DNA of 64,000 nucleotides from Erwinia persicina (GCF_014838825.1 NZ_JACYMO010000013.1:62001-126000); one strand, 5' to 3'. Shown: positions 28,038 to 37,754, counted from the stretch's first letter. Numbers and translations: made by a program. The notes: generated from the sequence alone by a model not told the origin.

Positions 28038-29537
28038 TTAAAGGCCAACGGGGGCGTAAGACGCCTGGTATGGGCTGTGATGATTGCTGTAAAAGAGTTG
28101 TCCCTGCTGCGCTTTCTTCGATTCTTTCGGTACCAGAAGATCGATACAGGAGAGCGCCTGCTGTTGCGCATTTTGCAGATAAACGCGATACAGGATGCTG
28201 TCTTCCCCCTCCCACGCGTTGGCGACGGCGGCAAGCGGGGCATCGGCTTTGCGGTTATGCCGGGTCTGATAATCGCGGGTGATATACACCTTCGGATTTT
28301 CCGTGACCGTGGCGTTATCACTCAGTACCCGTACCGGAGAGAGGGTCACCAAATGACCGTTAACCAGCCCGGCCCATGCGCGGCCATTCATGCCCGGCAG
28401 GTATTTTTTCGTTTCGCTGGTCTCGACTGTGCGGCCGCTGGCCAGGTTTTTCGCCTGACCACCAATGCGGGCGTTATCGCTGTAACAGCTTTTCATCACG
28501 CCGCCCGCATGGGCTTCTGAAATCAGGCTAAAGCCACTGCTGCGGGGTTTCAGGCTGGCGGCCAGTGAAGCGGTACTGCTGCTGACCGGCTGGCCACCAA
28601 AGTCCACGATCGCCGCCGGGCCGGAGGTGCCGGGCCGTGAGGCGGTGGTCGCAGGTGCTGTTGCTCTGACACTCCCGGTGTCGGTGGCCGCCGGTGGCGT
28701 GCGGGGGGCGCTGCTGACGGCAGGGGCGGTTTTTGCCGGTCTGCTACGGGCAGGCGCGCGCGTACTGGCCGGTTTGGCGCTTTCGCTGGCAGTGCCGTAG
28801 CGCAGATAGGCGAGGTTGCTGCCTTCCTGTTCCAGACGCTGTTTTAACAGGGCTTCACTGGCCAGGGCGGCTATCTCTACGCGGCGGTTGGCAGCGCGAC
28901 CCTCGCTGGTATCATTGTCTGCGACCGGACGTGAAGAGCCTGCGCCCTGGAAATAGAGGTTTTTACCGCTCAGGCCGGCCTGTTCCAGCACCCGGCCGAC
29001 GTTCTGCGCCCGCTGTTCAGACAGGCGCTGGTTAAGCTGCGGATTACCGGTGGCATCGGTATGGCCTACTACCAGGATCACCCCTCCCTGATCGCCCTCT
29101 TTCATTGCAGCCGCCAGTTTTTTAACCTGACGCAGACCATCAGAGGAGAGCTGTGCGCTGTTGGTGTCGAACATGCCTTTGTCCTGCACCTGTGCCACCA
29201 GGCCGACGGCCTGTTTGCTGCTTTTCGCCTGCGCTTCCAGCGTCCGGGTCTGGATGGCGATATGCTCTTCCGCAGCAATTTTGGCCAGTGCTTTTTCACG
29301 ATTCTGCCAGATATTCCCGGCCGCACAGCCAGCCACACCGCCAATTAATCCGCCAGCGAGGGCTTTTTTGGCATCACCGGTGAGCAGATAGGTTAACCCG
29401 CCCCCCAGCGCCGCGCCGCCAACGCAGCCGATCGCGGTACCGTAGTCCTGACCGGCCTGATGCATCGTGGCACAGCTGGACGTCAGCGTTACCACGGCCG
29501 CCACCAGGCTGATTTTCCTTAATGGATACTGTCTCAT
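28038..29537 (-). CDS. OmpA-family lipoprotein with glycine-zipper and C-terminal extension
   Basis: 499 residues. The N-terminus looks like a lipoprotein signal with possible lipidated C22 (LTSSC, slightly atypical). It is followed by glycine-zipper segments (about 37-73, GGAALGGGLTYLL and GGLIGGVAGCAAG), then an OmpA/MotB peptidoglycan-binding domain (about 115-230; VVGHTDATGNPQLNQRLSEQ, NRRVEI). A Pro/Thr/Ala-rich linker (about 255-330) leads to a unique C-terminal domain. First gene of the three-gene envelope operon and adjacent to, but divergent from, the T6SS region. It may anchor a complex to the cell wall. Confidence 0.75.
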   Translation of the reverse strand: MRQYPLRKISLVAAVVTLTSSCATMHQAGQDYGTAIGCVGGAALGGGLTYLLTGDAKKALAGGLIGGVAGCAAGNIWQNREKALAKIAAEEHIAIQTRTLEAQAKSSKQAVGLVAQVQDKGMFDTNSAQLSSDGLRQVKKLAAAMKEGDQGGVILVVGHTDATGNPQLNQRLSEQRAQNVGRVLEQAGLSGKNLYFQGAGSSRPVADNDTSEGRAANRRVEIAALASEALLKQRLEQEGSNLAYLRYGTASESAKPASTRAPARSRPAKTAPAVSSAPRTPPAATDTGSVRATAPATTASRPGTSGPAAIVDFGGQPVSSSTASLAASLKPRSSGFSLISEAHAGGVMKSCYSDNARIGGQAKNLASGRTVETSETKKYLPGMNGRAWAGLVNGHLVTLSPVRVLSDNATVTENPKVYITRDYQTRHNRKADAPLAAVANAWEGEDSILYRVYLQNAQQQALSCIDLLVPKESKKAQQGQLFYSNHHSPYQASYAPVGL

Positions 29538-29951
29538 TTCACCCCGTTCTCCTGCCTGAGAATAAAAACTGTCCGCTTTTTCATTATGAAAGAACGTCTT
29601 TAATAAAAAGTGGATCTGATTTTCTTGTTGTCAGTGCTGATAATTCAGAAATTTGTCTTAAGTTAGTCTGTTATACGACCTGTGCCTTTATACAAACGAA
29701 TAGCTGCCCGGATAAACGAAATTATCAGGAGAATGGCATAGGTATCGGGTAGTTAGGGAAATCTGTAAAAATCCTTCATGCCCTGACGATATTATTGTAA
29801 GAGGGTGATGAAGGCGGCAAATAGTAGAACATTTAAACTCAGGCGGTCAATAAGTCGGGCGGGTAAACCGGTGATCGTTGTTATTAACGCCGGCCTGGCT
29901 TCGGGTGTTATATTTCGCCTCTTCTTTTCATTTATTCAGGTTCAGGGAACG
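29538..29951. other. Divergent intergenic region between envelope operon and plus-strand exported protein
   Basis: About 410 bp, AT-rich on the left. Small open frames here lack ribosome sites or family features. It must hold promoters for both flanking operons; I found no convincing operator. Confidence 0.4.
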
Positions 29952-30800
29952 ATGACCTCTTCTTACGCCCGTCTTCTTTTATGTTCACTGCTCTTCGCCG
30001 GCACAAGCCACGCGGATGTGTCAGTTCACTCGCCGACGGGGGGGACTCTGACATTTTCTCAGAAAACAGCGGGGGAACATTACGCCACTGCGATGTGGGG
30101 TAAAATGGTGTTCTCGAATCGTCATGGTCAGGCTGACCTTACGCAGCCTGACCGTATCTATGAGAGCACGTCGCCTGTGTCTCCCTCCGGGCGCTATCTG
30201 GTGGTCAACAGCCTTTCCGGCGGTGATCTGGTGCAGGAAGATGGTTCGGTAGCCTATACCGACCGGGCCTATTGCAGCGTGGTGGATATGCGCAACGGCT
30301 GTATTACCAGTGACTGGTCGGGTGAAGCCTGTGGTTACACCTGGGTCGGGAAGGAAGATCGTCTGGCAAGCTCTGCCAGGCCTGACGCCGAAACCTTCGA
30401 CTTCCTGTCCCAGCGGCCTACTGTGAAAGCGGCAGCATCGGATTTCGCCCTGCTGGAAGCCAGTCGCGTAAGTAACCTTTTGCGCTGTGATGCCCCGGGG
30501 AAAGAAAATATCAATGACTATCAGCGGCTGGCTAACGCTAACCCGGCAGCGGCAGGAATGATTAACCGTTATCTGCTGCGGTATGTAACCCGTACTGAGA
30601 CTACTGCAACGGTGAAATCGCGATCGGTTCTGTTCACGGAGGCGGAGGATCACAGTAAGACCCGGGGGTATCTGGTGTCAGGCGATCGCGTCAGGATCAT
30701 CCAGCGTACATCTGGCGGGCAATGGGTGAATATAGGCTATGTGAATGCAAAAGGCTCCCCGCTGATTGCCTGGGTAAAAACCGAAACGCTCGACTTTTAG
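29952..30800 (+). CDS. Exported protein with C-terminal SH3-like domain, unknown function
   Basis: 282 residues from the ATG at 29952 (AGGG four nt upstream); the longer frame from 29805 is rejected because the signal peptide (MTSSYARLLLCSLLFAGTSHA) begins here. The central part has several Cys (YCSVVDMRNGC, GEACGY), and the last ~70 residues (ATVKSRSVLF... VSGDRVRIIQ... WVNIGYV) look like a bacterial SH3 domain, often a cell-wall-binding module. It lies between the envelope operon and tssB. A link to either is possible but unproven. Confidence 0.6.
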   Translation: MTSSYARLLLCSLLFAGTSHADVSVHSPTGGTLTFSQKTAGEHYATAMWGKMVFSNRHGQADLTQPDRIYESTSPVSPSGRYLVVNSLSGGDLVQEDGSVAYTDRAYCSVVDMRNGCITSDWSGEACGYTWVGKEDRLASSARPDAETFDFLSQRPTVKAAASDFALLEASRVSNLLRCDAPGKENINDYQRLANANPAAAGMINRYLLRYVTRTETTATVKSRSVLFTEAEDHSKTRGYLVSGDRVRIIQRTSGGQWVNIGYVNAKGSPLIAWVKTETLDF

Positions 30801-31191
30801 CGTGTTTATTCACCAAAAGATTCCTGTTAATTCCGGGAATTGCTGCCACCCCCTTTTTGCCCCCTGAACACTGTTTTTACAGGCTTTTTTCAGGCAGTTC
30901 GGGTGCCGCAAGGGATCGGCTGCGGGTGCGAAAATGTTGCTCTTTCTCCTCCCTGCTGTGCCTCTCATCAGATCACTTTGATGGGCGCTTCCCATAAGTT
31001 TTCTTTACTACTGTTTATAATAAGCCGTTACTTTAACGTTATTGCACTGACCCTGTGCCCCCGCCTGTCGCCATGAAACGTCTTTTTTTGTTAAATAAAA
31101 TCGAAACAGTTAAATCATTTTATTCAGCAACTTAACTTAAATTACAAGAAAATTCCTATATAAATCAGCGCAAAAGATCCGATTTAAACGC
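30801..31191. other. AT-rich intergenic region upstream of the T6SS operon
   Basis: About 390 bp with no credible gene; overlapping short frames at 30722-31076 and 30810-30995 have no ribosome site or domain. AT content rises toward the T6SS promoter, as expected for an H-NS-type silenced upstream region (inference). Confidence 0.4.
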
Positions 31192-31221
31192 TTGCTCCCT
31201 GTAAAAAGATTACTTTATAGT
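31192..31221 (+). promoter_or_regulatory. Candidate promoter of the T6SS operon
   Basis: TTGCTC (31192-31197) and TATAGT (31216-31221) are separated by 18 bp, a plausible sigma-70 pair, about 68 bp upstream of tssB. No experimental support. Confidence 0.4.
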
Positions 31222-31235
31222 CACCTGTGCCCACA

Positions 31236-31266
31236 CAAGGAACGTGTGTTTATCACGCTTTCCTTG
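31236..31266 (+). promoter_or_regulatory. Hairpin in the tssB leader
   Basis: CAAGGAA / TTCCTTG outer stem with an inner CGTG / CACG stem, ending 22 nt upstream of the tssB ATG. It could influence translation or mRNA stability of the first T6SS gene. Confidence 0.4.
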
Positions 31267-31288
31267 CCCATTTTTTACAGGAAAAAAT

Positions 31289-31786
31289 ATGAGCAACTCT
31301 TATCAGAACGAGATTCCAAAAGCGCGCGTTAATATCCGGCTGGATCTGCACACCGGCGGGGCGCAGAAAAAAATGGAGCTGCCGTTAAAGCTGCTGGTTG
31401 CTGGCGATTTCAGCAACGGCCAGGAGCAGCGTGCGCTGTCCGAACGGGAAAAAGTCAACGTCAACAAAAACAACTTCGACAGCGTGCTGGCGGACTTCTC
31501 CCCGGCGCTCAACATCTCGGTTGAAAACACCCTGGCCGGCGACGGCAGCGAAGAGAGCGTCAGGCTCACCTTCCGCGACATGAAGGACTTCTCCCCGGAG
31601 CAGGTCGCCCGCCAGATCCCCCAGCTCAAAGCCATGCTGGCGATGCGTAACCTGCTGCGCGACCTGAAAGCCAACCTGCTGGATAACGTTACCTTCCGCA
31701 AAGAGCTGGAAACTATCCTGAAAAACCCCGCTCTGAGCGACGAACTGCGCAGCGAGCTGTCTGCCCTGGCGCCTGAAAAAGCCTGA
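31289..31786 (+). CDS. tssB: T6SS contractile sheath small subunit TssB
   Basis: 165 residues from the ATG at 31289 (AGGA upstream; the longer frame from 31244 adds a non-family extension). KARVNIRLDLHTGG, LLVAGDFS, and the C-terminal LRDLKANLLDNVTFRKEL are conserved TssB/VipA features. It interlocks with TssC to build the contractile sheath around the Hcp tube. First gene of tssBCKL-ompA-hcp, 30 bp before tssC. Confidence 0.96.
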   Translation: MSNSYQNEIPKARVNIRLDLHTGGAQKKMELPLKLLVAGDFSNGQEQRALSEREKVNVNKNNFDSVLADFSPALNISVENTLAGDGSEESVRLTFRDMKDFSPEQVARQIPQLKAMLAMRNLLRDLKANLLDNVTFRKELETILKNPALSDELRSELSALAPEKA

Positions 31787-31816
31787 TCCCCCCCCTCACG
31801 GAATGATAGAGAGAAA

Positions 31817-33364
31817 ATGCTGATGTCTGTGCAAAATGAAACCTCCTCCACCGGTGGTACCACCGTGCTGGATCGCCCCGCTGTGGGCGGTGTTTACGCC
31901 TCCCTGTTTGAAAAAATCAATCTCAGCCCGGTGACGCACCTCAGCGAACTGGATAGCTGGCAGGACAGCCAGGCGATGTCCGATGCCAGCGCCGGCGAGC
32001 GCGTCACCGCCGCAATGAAGGTGCTGGTGGAGTGCCTGAGCCAGTCGGGCACCCGGATTGAAAAACTGGATAAAACCCTGCTGGACCACCATATCGCCCG
32101 CCTGGACGGGCAGATCAGCCGCCAGCTCGATGCGGTGATGCACCACGAGGCGTTCCAGCAGGTGGAATCCCTGTGGCGCGGCCTGAAGTCGCTGGTGGAC
32201 AAAACCGACTTCCGCCAGAACGTGAAAATCGAAGTGCTGGACCTGTCCAAGGACGATCTGCGCCAGGACTTCGAAGACGCGCCGGAAATTATTCAGAGCG
32301 GCCTCTACGCCCACACTTACATCGCCGAGTATGACACCCCGGGCGGCGAGCCGATTGGCGCGCTGATCTCGTCTTACGAGTTCGATGCCTCGGCCCAGGA
32401 CGTGGCGCTGCTGCGCAACATCTCCAAAGTCGCTGCTTCCGCGCATATGCCGTTTATCGGCTCCGCCGGTCCGCAGTTCTTCCTGAAGGACAACATGGAA
32501 GACGTGGCGGCGATCAAAGATATCGGCAACTATTTCGACCGCGCCGAATACATCAAGTGGAAGTCATTCCGCGACACCGACGACTCGCGCTATATCGGGC
32601 TGGTGATGCCGCGCGTGCTCGGCCGCCTGCCGTACGGCCCGGACACCGTGCCGGTACGCAGCTTTAACTACGTGGAAGAGGTGAAAGGCCCGGAGCACGA
32701 TAAGTACCTGTGGACTAATGCCTCGTTTGCCTTCGCCGCCAACATGGTGAAAAGCTTTATCAACAACGGCTGGTGCGTGCAGATCCGAGGCCCGCAGGCG
32801 GGCGGTGCAGTGCAGGATCTGCCGATCCATCTGTACGACCTCGGCACCGGCAACCAGGTGAAGATCCCGTCTGAAGTGATGATCCCGGAAACCCGCGAGT
32901 TTGAGTTCGCCAACCTCGGCTTTATCCCGCTGTCGTACTACAAAAACCGCGACTACTCGTGCTTCTTCTCCGCCAACTCGACGCAGAAGCCGGCGCTGTA
33001 CGACACCGCCGACGCCACGGCGAACAGCCGCATCAATGCGCGCCTGCCGTACATCTTCCTGCTGTCGCGCATTGCGCACTACCTGAAGCTGATCCAGCGT
33101 GAAAACATCGGTACCACCAAGGATCGCCGCCTGCTGGAGCTGGAGCTGAACACCTGGGTGCGCGGGCTGGTGACGGAAATGACCGATCCGGGCGACGAGC
33201 TGCAGGCGTCGCACCCGCTGCGCGATGCGAAAGTGATCGTGGAGGATATCGAAGACAACCCGGGGTTCTTCCGCGTGAAGCTGTACGCCATTCCGCACTT
33301 CCAGGTGGAAGGGATGGACATCAATCTGTCTCTGGTTTCCCAGATGCCGAAAGCTAAAGCGTAA
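31817..33364 (+). CDS. tssC: T6SS contractile sheath large subunit TssC
   Basis: 515 residues. Typical TssC/VipB sequence with SLWRGLKSLVDKTDF, AYSSYEF-like LISSYEFD, SKVAASAHMPFIGSA and MPRVLGRLPYG. Forms the sheath with TssB; ClpV recycles it. The start at 31817 follows GAGAG; an ATG at 31823 is a possible alternative. Followed 15 bp later by tssK. Confidence 0.97.
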   Translation: MLMSVQNETSSTGGTTVLDRPAVGGVYASLFEKINLSPVTHLSELDSWQDSQAMSDASAGERVTAAMKVLVECLSQSGTRIEKLDKTLLDHHIARLDGQISRQLDAVMHHEAFQQVESLWRGLKSLVDKTDFRQNVKIEVLDLSKDDLRQDFEDAPEIIQSGLYAHTYIAEYDTPGGEPIGALISSYEFDASAQDVALLRNISKVAASAHMPFIGSAGPQFFLKDNMEDVAAIKDIGNYFDRAEYIKWKSFRDTDDSRYIGLVMPRVLGRLPYGPDTVPVRSFNYVEEVKGPEHDKYLWTNASFAFAANMVKSFINNGWCVQIRGPQAGGAVQDLPIHLYDLGTGNQVKIPSEVMIPETREFEFANLGFIPLSYYKNRDYSCFFSANSTQKPALYDTADATANSRINARLPYIFLLSRIAHYLKLIQRENIGTTKDRRLLELELNTWVRGLVTEMTDPGDELQASHPLRDAKVIVEDIEDNPGFFRVKLYAIPHFQVEGMDINLSLVSQMPKAKA

Positions 33365-33379
33365 GGCGGGTTGTCAGGG

Positions 33380-34717
33380 ATGAAAATCTATCGTCCGTTA
33401 TGGAACGAGGGGGCGTTGCTGTCTCCTCAGCAGTTCCAGCAGCAGGCCCGCTGGGAGGCGCACGTCGCCGACATGGTCGCCCGGATGGGTATTTCTCATC
33501 CCTGGGGCGTGGTTGCGGCAGAGTTTGACGATGCCGCACTGGCGCTCTTGCGTCTGAACGCCACCCGTCTGGTGGTGCGCTTTCAGGACGGTACTCTTAT
33601 TGATACCGACCTGGCGGACAGGCTTCCTCCGGTCTGTGATTTATCTGTTGCAGCGGGCAGTGAGCCTGTTGATGTGGTTGTCGCGCTGCCGCTGCTGAGC
33701 GCCAGTGGTGGCAACCTCGATAATGGGCAGGACAGTGAGCGCCCGCGTCGCTGGAAAGCTGAACGTGTGGTGGTGCAGGAACTGGCCGGGCATGAACGCG
33801 GGGAACTCGCGATTCTGCGTCATGCGCTGACCCTGCGTCTGTCCAGCCAGGAAAACACAGCATACCTGACCTGTCCGGTGGCCCGTCTGGTTCGTAATGC
33901 CCAGGGGCAGTGGAGCCGGGACCCGGCTTTCATCCCGCCGATGCTTTCTGTTGCTGCCAGCCCGTGGCTTGCCACCGAACTGGGTGACTTGCTGGTTCGT
34001 CTGCAGACCCGCCGACGTCGCCTGATGGCCATGCGTCGTGAGAGCAATGAGCGGATGGCAGATTTTGCCGTCGCGGATGTCTCCCTGTTCTGGCTGCTCA
34101 ATGCCCTGAACAGCGCCGGGCCGGTGCTGACGGAGCTGCTGCAGACACCGGAGCGTCACCCGGAGCTGCTGTATCGCGAACTGACACGTCTGGCCGGCAG
34201 TCTGCTGACTTTCTCTCTTGAACACGACGCAGGGGATATTCCTGCTTATCAGCATGATGCACCGGAGCGGGTATTTCCGCCGTTGCTGGCACTGCTCGAT
34301 AAGCTGCTGGAAGCGAGCCTGCCGTCACGGGTGGTGAGTATCCACCTGGAGCATCAGGATCAGATCTGGAAAGGTGCTCTGCACGATGCTCGCCTGCGCG
34401 AGGGGGCGGATTTCTACCTTTCCGTACGCTCCTCCATGCCGAACCATGAACTTCAGACAAAATTCCCGCAGCTGTGTAAAGCGGGCAGCTTTGATGATGT
34501 TTCGGATGTGGTGAATGTGGCTCTGAGCGGGATAGTTATCAAGCCGCTGACCCATGTGCCGGCCGCTATCCCGTTACGCCTCGAGAACCAGTATTTCTCG
34601 CTGGATCTGAGTAGTGAGGCGGCACGGGCGATGCTGGAAGCGGGAAGCTGCACCTTCTATACCCCGCGCTCACTGGGGGATGTGGATCTTGAACTCTTTG
34701 CGGTGCTGCGCACATGA
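33380..34717 (+). CDS. tssK: T6SS baseplate protein TssK
   Basis: 445 residues from the ATG at 33380; a TTG at 33371 is less likely. The N-terminus (MKIYRPLWNEGALLSPQQFQ) and C-terminal receptor-like domain match TssK, the trimeric connector between the baseplate wedges and the TssL/TssM membrane complex. The stop overlaps the tssL start by 4 nt (ATGA). Confidence 0.95.
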   Translation: MKIYRPLWNEGALLSPQQFQQQARWEAHVADMVARMGISHPWGVVAAEFDDAALALLRLNATRLVVRFQDGTLIDTDLADRLPPVCDLSVAAGSEPVDVVVALPLLSASGGNLDNGQDSERPRRWKAERVVVQELAGHERGELAILRHALTLRLSSQENTAYLTCPVARLVRNAQGQWSRDPAFIPPMLSVAASPWLATELGDLLVRLQTRRRRLMAMRRESNERMADFAVADVSLFWLLNALNSAGPVLTELLQTPERHPELLYRELTRLAGSLLTFSLEHDAGDIPAYQHDAPERVFPPLLALLDKLLEASLPSRVVSIHLEHQDQIWKGALHDARLREGADFYLSVRSSMPNHELQTKFPQLCKAGSFDDVSDVVNVALSGIVIKPLTHVPAAIPLRLENQYFSLDLSSEAARAMLEAGSCTFYTPRSLGDVDLELFAVLRT

Positions 34718-35367
34718 ATACATCAGAAATGAGTCAAATTGAGCGTATTTTCTACCCCGGCTGGTTGATGGTCAGCCAGCTGCGGGGCGGACAGGAGGTC
34801 CGTGACGGGGAAGGGCTCTACCGTCGGGCCTGTCGTCTGGTGCTGGAGGCGAAAGCCGCGCTGAAGGAGGCGGGCTACAGCGATATCAGCCGTGATCACA
34901 TGGTCTATGCGCTGTGTGCCCTGCTTGATGAGAGCGTGCTGAACCGCGGATCCACAGATGACGGTTACCTGACCTGGCGGCGTGATCCGTTACAGGCGCA
35001 CTTTTTTGGCACTCTGAATGCAGGTGAAGAGGTGTGGGAACGTATTCGCAACCTGCTGAAAGAAACGGCACCAGACATCGCGGTACTGACCTGCATGTAC
35101 CGCACTTTGCAACTGGGCTTTGTTGGCCAATACCGGGCTGAAGACGATGAACGACGTGAAGATGTGGTGCGGGCGTTGGGTGAGCGGGTGCCAGCCTTTA
35201 CGCTGGCGCAGGATGCCCCCATTGTTGCCCGGGCATCACGCCTGCGCAGCGGCCGTCGCGGGTACTGGCTGAGCTGGGTTGTGGCCGCTGTCGCCCTCGT
35301 CGCCCTCTGGTTCTTCCTTTCGTCTTCGCTTACCGAACGAGTAAGCCAGATCGTCAGGCCGGGGTAA
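34714..35367 (+). CDS. tssL: T6SS inner-membrane protein TssL (DotU family)
   Basis: 217 residues. Cytoplasmic DotU/IcmH domain (YPGWLMVSQLRGGQEV, YALCALLDESVL) and one C-terminal transmembrane helix (about 185-207). It lacks the OmpA domain of 'evolved' TssL; the separate OmpA-domain protein encoded next probably supplies cell-wall anchoring. Part of the TssJLM membrane complex. Confidence 0.95.
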   Translation: MNTSEMSQIERIFYPGWLMVSQLRGGQEVRDGEGLYRRACRLVLEAKAALKEAGYSDISRDHMVYALCALLDESVLNRGSTDDGYLTWRRDPLQAHFFGTLNAGEEVWERIRNLLKETAPDIAVLTCMYRTLQLGFVGQYRAEDDERREDVVRALGERVPAFTLAQDAPIVARASRLRSGRRGYWLSWVVAAVALVALWFFLSSSLTERVSQIVRPG

Positions 35368-35370
35368 GCG

Positions 35371-37095
35371 ATGCAGGTTGCGTACCGAAGTCTGTTAACT
35401 GCTCTGGGTGCCCTGCTGGCGCTGTGGCTCGTTCTGGAATTCTGGCCACTGTCCACGGGCAGCCGTACGGCACTCAGCCTGCTGGTTTTTCTGGTATCCG
35501 GGGTGATGATCTGGCGTCAGCTTCGGGCTTCTCAGGCACGGGCGACCGCTGTCCGTGAGATTGTGAATGAAAACCTGCCGCCGGAAGATTTTCAGGGGTC
35601 GGTTATCCTCGTCTGTGGCGACAATACCCCGCTGTTTGTGTCCGGTTCCCGTCACCGGGAAACCCGGCAGGGTTGGTATCTGTGTGTGAAGGATGCGGAA
35701 CAGCTGCCTCTCTTTGCACAGCACCTGAGCCTGGTGCGCCCGGCGCTGGTGTCGCAAATCTCCGTCATGCTGGCGGTGGTACCTGAACAGCACACCTCCA
35801 TTGATGATTTTACCCAGTCACTGCGGGGCTGGCAGCGGGCTGTCGTCCAGTGCCGTGCGGCATTTGGCACTCTCCCCCCGCTGTGGACCGTGACCTGGTT
35901 ATCGCCCCCTGCGGCCTGCGCGGAGGCAGAGCCCGTCTGGTTTACCACGGTAAGCCAGCGAAGCGGTATTCAGGTGCATCAGCCCGGTCAGGGCAATGTG
36001 TCACTGACGGAATGGACCCGGGAGACCGGCTCAAACGGGCATCTTTCGCGTCTGAGCCTGGGCCTGTGGCTGGACAGTCTGCTTGCCTGGCAGAGCAGCG
36101 CGGTGAATGACCTGCTGTCGCTACGGCAGGGCGAACTACCGGTGATGAAGCCCTGTGTGCAGGGTATGTGCATGGTGGCGGTGAGCGGCATCGCGGGCAA
36201 TCTCTGGCAACAGCACATCACTTCCGTGACGGCGCTGCCACCGGATGCCGTTGTCACCACAGAACCATTGCCGCTGCCTGAACTGCTGCTGCCGGCGTTA
36301 CCGCGGCGGCGAGGCGTGAGCCGCAGAATGGTGTTCTGGCGTTACGCCGCATTTCTGGGCGGGATTTTCCTGGCACTCGCCATGCTGGCGTCCTGGATGA
36401 ACAACCAGCGCCTCATCCGTAATGTTGGCGATCACCTTGCACTGTATCACCAGCTGACCGGTAAGCCTGTGGCACCGAAACTGCGTGCGCAGCAGCGCCT
36501 CAGGGCCGATAGCGCATTGCTGGACGACTGGCAGCGTCGCGGGGAGCCACTGCGTTATCGCCTGGGTCTGTATCAGGGGCTGCGCCTGGTGCCGCCCGTT
36601 GAGGCCGCTGTCAGTGACTGGGCACCGCCGACAACGCCGCCACCGGTCATTAAGAAAATCATCCAGGGTCCGAAAACCCTTCGTCTCGACAGCATGTCGC
36701 TGTTTGACTCGGGCAGGTTCGACCTCAAGCCTGGTTCCACCAAACTGCTGGTGAACTCGCTGGTAGGCATCAAAGCCAAACCGGGCTGGCTGATTGTCGT
36801 GTCCGGCCATACCGATAACACCGGCAACCCAAAACTCAATCAGACGCTGTCCCTGAAGCGTGCCGAAGCCGTGCGTGACTGGATGCGCGACACCGGTGAT
36901 GTACCGGAAAGCTGCTTTGCGGTTCAGGGCTACGGCGCCACGCGCCCGATCGCAACTAATGATACCCCGGAAGGTCGTGCGTTGAACCGCCGGGTCGAAA
37001 TCAGTCTGGTGCCGCAGGCAGACGCCTGCCTGGCATCAGTATCCCAGACGTCATCACAGGATGATGACACAACAGTAAGTTCTGATAAGGAGTAA
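35371..37095 (+). CDS. T6SS-associated OmpA-domain membrane protein (TagL-like)
   Basis: 574 residues. Two N-terminal transmembrane helices (about 7-50), a large cytoplasmic or periplasmic middle region, a third helix (about 325-345) and a C-terminal OmpA/MotB peptidoglycan-binding domain (about 450-555; SGHTDNTGNPKLNQTLSLKR, NRRVEISL). This is the TagL-type anchor that fixes the T6SS membrane complex to the cell wall. Directly between tssL (4-bp gap) and hcp (4-bp gap). Confidence 0.88.
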   Translation: MQVAYRSLLTALGALLALWLVLEFWPLSTGSRTALSLLVFLVSGVMIWRQLRASQARATAVREIVNENLPPEDFQGSVILVCGDNTPLFVSGSRHRETRQGWYLCVKDAEQLPLFAQHLSLVRPALVSQISVMLAVVPEQHTSIDDFTQSLRGWQRAVVQCRAAFGTLPPLWTVTWLSPPAACAEAEPVWFTTVSQRSGIQVHQPGQGNVSLTEWTRETGSNGHLSRLSLGLWLDSLLAWQSSAVNDLLSLRQGELPVMKPCVQGMCMVAVSGIAGNLWQQHITSVTALPPDAVVTTEPLPLPELLLPALPRRRGVSRRMVFWRYAAFLGGIFLALAMLASWMNNQRLIRNVGDHLALYHQLTGKPVAPKLRAQQRLRADSALLDDWQRRGEPLRYRLGLYQGLRLVPPVEAAVSDWAPPTTPPPVIKKIIQGPKTLRLDSMSLFDSGRFDLKPGSTKLLVNSLVGIKAKPGWLIVVSGHTDNTGNPKLNQTLSLKRAEAVRDWMRDTGDVPESCFAVQGYGATRPIATNDTPEGRALNRRVEISLVPQADACLASVSQTSSQDDDTTVSSDKE

Positions 37096-37098
37096 CAC

Positions 37099-37590
37099 AT
37101 GGCAATTCCAGTCTATCTGTGGCTAAAAGACGACGGCGGTGCGGACATCAAAGGTTCCGTGGACGTGAAAGACCGTGAAGGCAGCATCGAAGTGGTGGCA
37201 CAGGAACATAACCTGTACATCCCGACCGATAACAACACCGGCAAGCTGACCGGTACCCGTATCCACACCCCGTTCCTGTTCACCAAGGAAATCGACTCGT
37301 CCAGCCCGTACCTGTACAAGGCGGTGACCACCGGTCAGACCCTCAAGTCTGCCGAATTCAAGTGGTACAAAATCAACGATGCGGGCCAGGAAGTGGAGTA
37401 CTTCAACACCAAACTGGAGAACGTCAAGCTGGTGAAAGTCGCGCCGAAAATGCACGACATCAAAGACCCGGGCTACGAGAAGCATAACCACCTCGAAACC
37501 ATCGAGCTGCGTTACGAAAAAATCACCTGGACCTACAAAGACGGCAACATCATTCATTCCGATAGCTGGAACGAACGCGCCACCGCCTGA
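37099..37590 (+). CDS. hcp: T6SS tube protein Hcp
   Basis: 163 residues. MAIPVYLWLKDDGGADIKGS, EHNLYIPTD and the C-terminal YEKITWTYKDGNIIHSDSW are typical of Hcp1, whose hexamers form the inner tube and carry small effectors. Preceded by AAGGAG. A palindromic repeat begins at its stop codon, which may separate high hcp expression from the downstream genes. Confidence 0.97.
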   Translation: MAIPVYLWLKDDGGADIKGSVDVKDREGSIEVVAQEHNLYIPTDNNTGKLTGTRIHTPFLFTKEIDSSSPYLYKAVTTGQTLKSAEFKWYKINDAGQEVEYFNTKLENVKLVKVAPKMHDIKDPGYEKHNHLETIELRYEKITWTYKDGNIIHSDSWNERATA

Positions 37591-37717
37591 TTACGCGTCA
37601 TATTTCGCGCCACAGGTGCGTTGGCTGCGTTCGCTCGCTCCGGTCACATAGTTATCTCTGTTCCCGGAGACTTACGAACTTGCCGCCTTCCTGCGACACG
37701 AACTCTTTAGCGTAATC
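37589..37717. repeat. Single diverged copy of the YPAL-like palindromic element
   Basis: Terminal inverted repeat GATTACGC / GCGTAATC, with internal GTGCGTTGGCTGCGTTCGC and CTTGCCGCCTTCCTGCGA, recognisably the same family as the triplet at 2681-3060 but diverged. It starts inside the hcp stop codon and lies between hcp and clpV. Confidence 0.75.
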
Positions 37718-37754
37718 CTCGTTTTTAAGCGGAGGGGGATGACCTTTCCGCTGT

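Noticed and set aside
25543..29537. Zorya-type defence system (MotA-like plus OmpA-domain proteins)
   Set aside because: The membrane protein lacks recognisable MotA/TolQ features, the OmpA protein is a lipoprotein, and no helicase or nuclease gene is present.
30722..31076. Short ORFs between the exported SH3-like protein and tssB
   Set aside because: Overlap the end of a real gene or each other on both strands, with no ribosome sites or family features.
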